DNA from: Microplitis mediator
Taxonomy: Eukaryota; Arthropoda; Insecta; Hymenoptera; Braconidae
Length of the DNA stretch: 64,000 nt
Direction of reading: 5' to 3'
Assembly (NCBI RefSeq): GCF_029852145.1
Contig: NC_079973.1
Span: forward strand, 744,001 to 808,000
Of this stretch, positions 62,078-64,000 are shown piece after piece; the stretch's first letter is position 1; the number at the start of each line of letters is the position of its first letter. Under the pieces are notes generated by a model. The model worked only from the letters and a program-made list of their open reading frames with translations, was not told the DNA's origin and ran no database searches. The position numbers and the translations under genes were made by a program.

Positions 62078-62134
<57 letters not shown>
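62078..62134. repeat. (ATT)n microsatellite
   Basis: About 18 uninterrupted ATT units; likely length-polymorphic. Confidence 0.95.
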
Positions 62135-62373
62135 GATAAAAATATACGAAACTTTGATTAAGGAACAATAATCTATTGTGAGTTTTATTGAGTTTATAAA
62201 AAACATTTTTTAATATTAAATATTTTTTTGTTTTAGAAACATTTTCATTATCATATTTTTTTAAATATATAAAAGTAATTTATAGTTATTCTCTTTTTAG
62301 TTCCAGAGATTAATTATGAAGAGAAAATTCTTAAGCTTTTAATATTTCTGGACCTTACTATACTGCAGTAGCA

Positions 62374-62706
62374 AAATTTCGTGTTATTAATTCCAAAAGG
62401 ACATATTTTTATAAGCTCTTTTAGCTTTTAGGAGTCTCCTGGAGCTAAAAGAACGTATGATTTTTTTTTTTTTTTTCATTACAGATCACTTTGGAGACTT
62501 ATTTTAAAGCTCAAAATTGAAAAAAAAGTTTGAAAACCAAAAGGGCTTTTAAATTTTTTTTTAATTTTTAGCTCTAAACTAAGTCTACCAAACGATTGGC
62601 AATGAAAAAAAATCGAACGTCTTTTTGGCTTTAGGAAGCTCTTTAAAGACGAAACGGCGTATAAAAATGTAAGCCCTTTTGGAATTAATAACGCGACATA
62701 AATTTT
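62374..62706. mobile_element. Fold-back element beside TDPOZ 3
   Basis: Left arm AAATTTCGTGTTATTAATTC and right arm GAATTAATAACGCGACATAA are inverse copies. Inner arms CCAAAAGG / CCTTTTGG and AGCTCTTTTAGC / TTTTTGGCTTTAGG also pair in part. The right end is within 10 bases of the TDPOZ 3 stop, so it probably forms part of that gene's 3' untranslated region. Confidence 0.7.
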
Positions 62707-62712
62707 AAAATA

Positions 62713-63633
62713 TTAATTTGTTTTCATTTCTGTTTGTTGAACAAAAAACTTTAACAAAACTTTTGAATTATTCAATTCTTTTAACGCATCAGCAAATGAT
62801 ATACGAGTTTTGTTAAGAGTTATATACAATAATGCTTTTTCATTCAACTTGAGTACATCGAAATTATCAGTTTCGATTAAAATTTTAATGACATTGTCGA
62901 CACTTAAACTCTGTATCAGTTTGTATTCACAATAAGTTTTTAATTTTTCAATTTGATACATTTGCGCACAAGCTAATACTTTAAGAAGAACGTCAGAATC
63001 ATTTTCTGCTTCAATTTTGCCAGTATACATGAATTTGAGAACTTCTTTGATGGTATCAATATCAAATCCATCAAAACAAATACAATTCTCTTTAGCTTCT
63101 TTCATATCCGTATTGAACATTCTCTCGAAAACAGAGCTACGTGAAGCAAGTATAAGTTTATGAGCTGGTAATTGTTCTGTATTATCTTTAATTTTAATTA
63201 TTACATCGCTCAACAATGATGACAATAAGTAGTTATCCATGCAATGGGCTGAACATGAGGATAATGTTTCTCCATCAGTTTCATCAAAATCTATTCTATC
63301 CATCAGTATATCACACCTAACATTGCAAATCGATCTAGAGGAATTAAAACAGAATTTGACAACATCATGATTTTGCCAATTCTTGATTGCCTGAGTTTTA
63401 GTTTCACCAAATAATTTTATGGTTACATTAGTTTTAGGAGGATTAAAAATTCCATTTTTTTTTACTCGAATCTCATAGGTATTATAGTTATCTTTCATAT
63501 CTCTATAGAAAATTGAAAAAAAAATTTTATCGTAATTTGGCAACGTGAAAAACTCTGATGATTCCTCTTCGTCCTTTATCGGCCAAATATATGATAATTT
63601 CCAAGTATAATCAATTTGGAAATTTTGAGTCAT
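62713..63633 (-). CDS. MATH-BTB protein (TDPOZ / speckle-type POZ-like) 3
   Basis: A single exon of 306 residues from the ATG at 63633-63631 (MTQNFQIDYTWKLSYIW); upstream in-frame codons have no ATG. MATH region: EFFTLPNYDKIFFSIFYRD and IRVKKNGIFNPPKTNVTIKL. BTB from about residue 145 with LLSDVIIKIKDNTEQLPAHK, then RSSVFERMFNTDMKEAKENC and IKEVLKFMYTGKIEAENDSD. It ends KFFVQQTEMKTN. It is closest to TDPOZ 1 and 2 in this window; the two right-hand genes are a tandem pair. Intact, with no stop or frameshift. Confidence 0.9.
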   Translation of the reverse strand: MTQNFQIDYTWKLSYIWPIKDEEESSEFFTLPNYDKIFFSIFYRDMKDNYNTYEIRVKKNGIFNPPKTNVTIKLFGETKTQAIKNWQNHDVVKFCFNSSRSICNVRCDILMDRIDFDETDGETLSSCSAHCMDNYLLSSLLSDVIIKIKDNTEQLPAHKLILASRSSVFERMFNTDMKEAKENCICFDGFDIDTIKEVLKFMYTGKIEAENDSDVLLKVLACAQMYQIEKLKTYCEYKLIQSLSVDNVIKILIETDNFDVLKLNEKALLYITLNKTRISFADALKELNNSKVLLKFFVQQTEMKTN

Positions 63634-64000
63634 TCTAATTTCTATAAGATTATTTTTCAATGCTTAGATACTTTCCACTGTATTTTAGTATTGACTTATA
63701 CTTAACCCCAAAATCAATTTTTTAATACGTAAAATTGAGATTACTCCCTGAAAATGTTTTCAATTTAGTTTTTATAATATGTAATTAATTATTCAAAACT
63801 ATTATCACTCATATATGTGATTTTACTTACGTGATAGTCGTATAAATAATATTAATGATTATAAATTATTATTTAAATGTTTGACACTGATTTGATTTTT
63901 TATACAAAAAAAGTTTTGTTCAATAGCATATCTATAAAGTATGAGCACATATGCGAAGCAGAATGAAAAAATAATATACATGTATTACATGTACGCGCGG
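63634..64000. other. Right edge, upstream of TDPOZ 3
   Basis: AT-rich sequence containing the presumed TDPOZ 3 promoter. No further gene is visible before the window ends. Confidence 0.5.

Larger units (their letters stand above)
61766..62712. other. Spacer between TDPOZ 2 and TDPOZ 3
   Basis: Holds the TDPOZ 2 promoter, a long TTA microsatellite (62078-62134) and a fold-back element (62374-62706) abutting the TDPOZ 3 stop codon. Confidence 0.55.

Overview
The window reads as an AT-rich insect nuclear contig. Genes are split by short introns with GT/AG borders, long homopolymer A/T runs fill the introns and spacers, and palindromic MITEs are abundant. An odorant receptor of the insect 7tm_6 family and three intronless MATH-BTB (TDPOZ/SPOP-like) paralogs point to a hymenopteran. 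A braconid parasitoid wasp such as Microplitis or Cotesia is my best guess; it is an inference from gene content and cannot be proved without a search. I see no viral, bacterial or CRISPR sequence.

Layout. 1-738 (-): the first five exons of MED15, running off the left edge. 1846-3485 (-): a five-exon gene whose first four exons keep the intron phases and nearly the lengths of the MED15 exons (a diverged KIX-domain copy). Its last exon encodes an acidic linker, a coiled coil and a domain like LINE (non-LTR retrotransposon) ORF1. This apparent KIX-retroelement chimera is the most novel object here. 5178-7965 (+): Tango6. 8879-34646 (-): RAB3GAP1 in 11 exons with a 22-kb intron 5. Inside that intron, on the opposite strand, lies a leucine-rich-repeat type I membrane receptor (28698-31984), whose start codon may sit 16 kb upstream at 12306. 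37976-42226 (+): an SLC7 light-chain amino acid transporter (minidiscs/y+LAT type). 43792-45333 (-): a UBE2Q-like E2. 47115-48742 (-): TMEM231. 49404-51579 (-): SMARCAL1. 52840-53826 (-): TDPOZ 1. 54777-56536 (+): an odorant receptor. 57652-60542 (+): NOM1. 60815-61765 and 62713-63633 (-): TDPOZ 2 and 3.

Most genes are unrelated conserved housekeeping loci (transcription, vesicle traffic, amino acid uptake, ubiquitin transfer, cilium gate, fork repair, ribosome/splicing biogenesis). They are interleaved with lineage-expanding families (TDPOZ, OR) and young repeats. Repeats include nine copies of one ~200-bp MITE (one carrying a 967-bp palindromic element nested inside it with a perfect 8-bp target duplication), a 267-bp tandem array built on a palindromic element, and several other fold-back elements. 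Two very long intronic hairpins, in the LRR gene and in the UBE2Q-like gene, deserve attention as possible structured RNAs.
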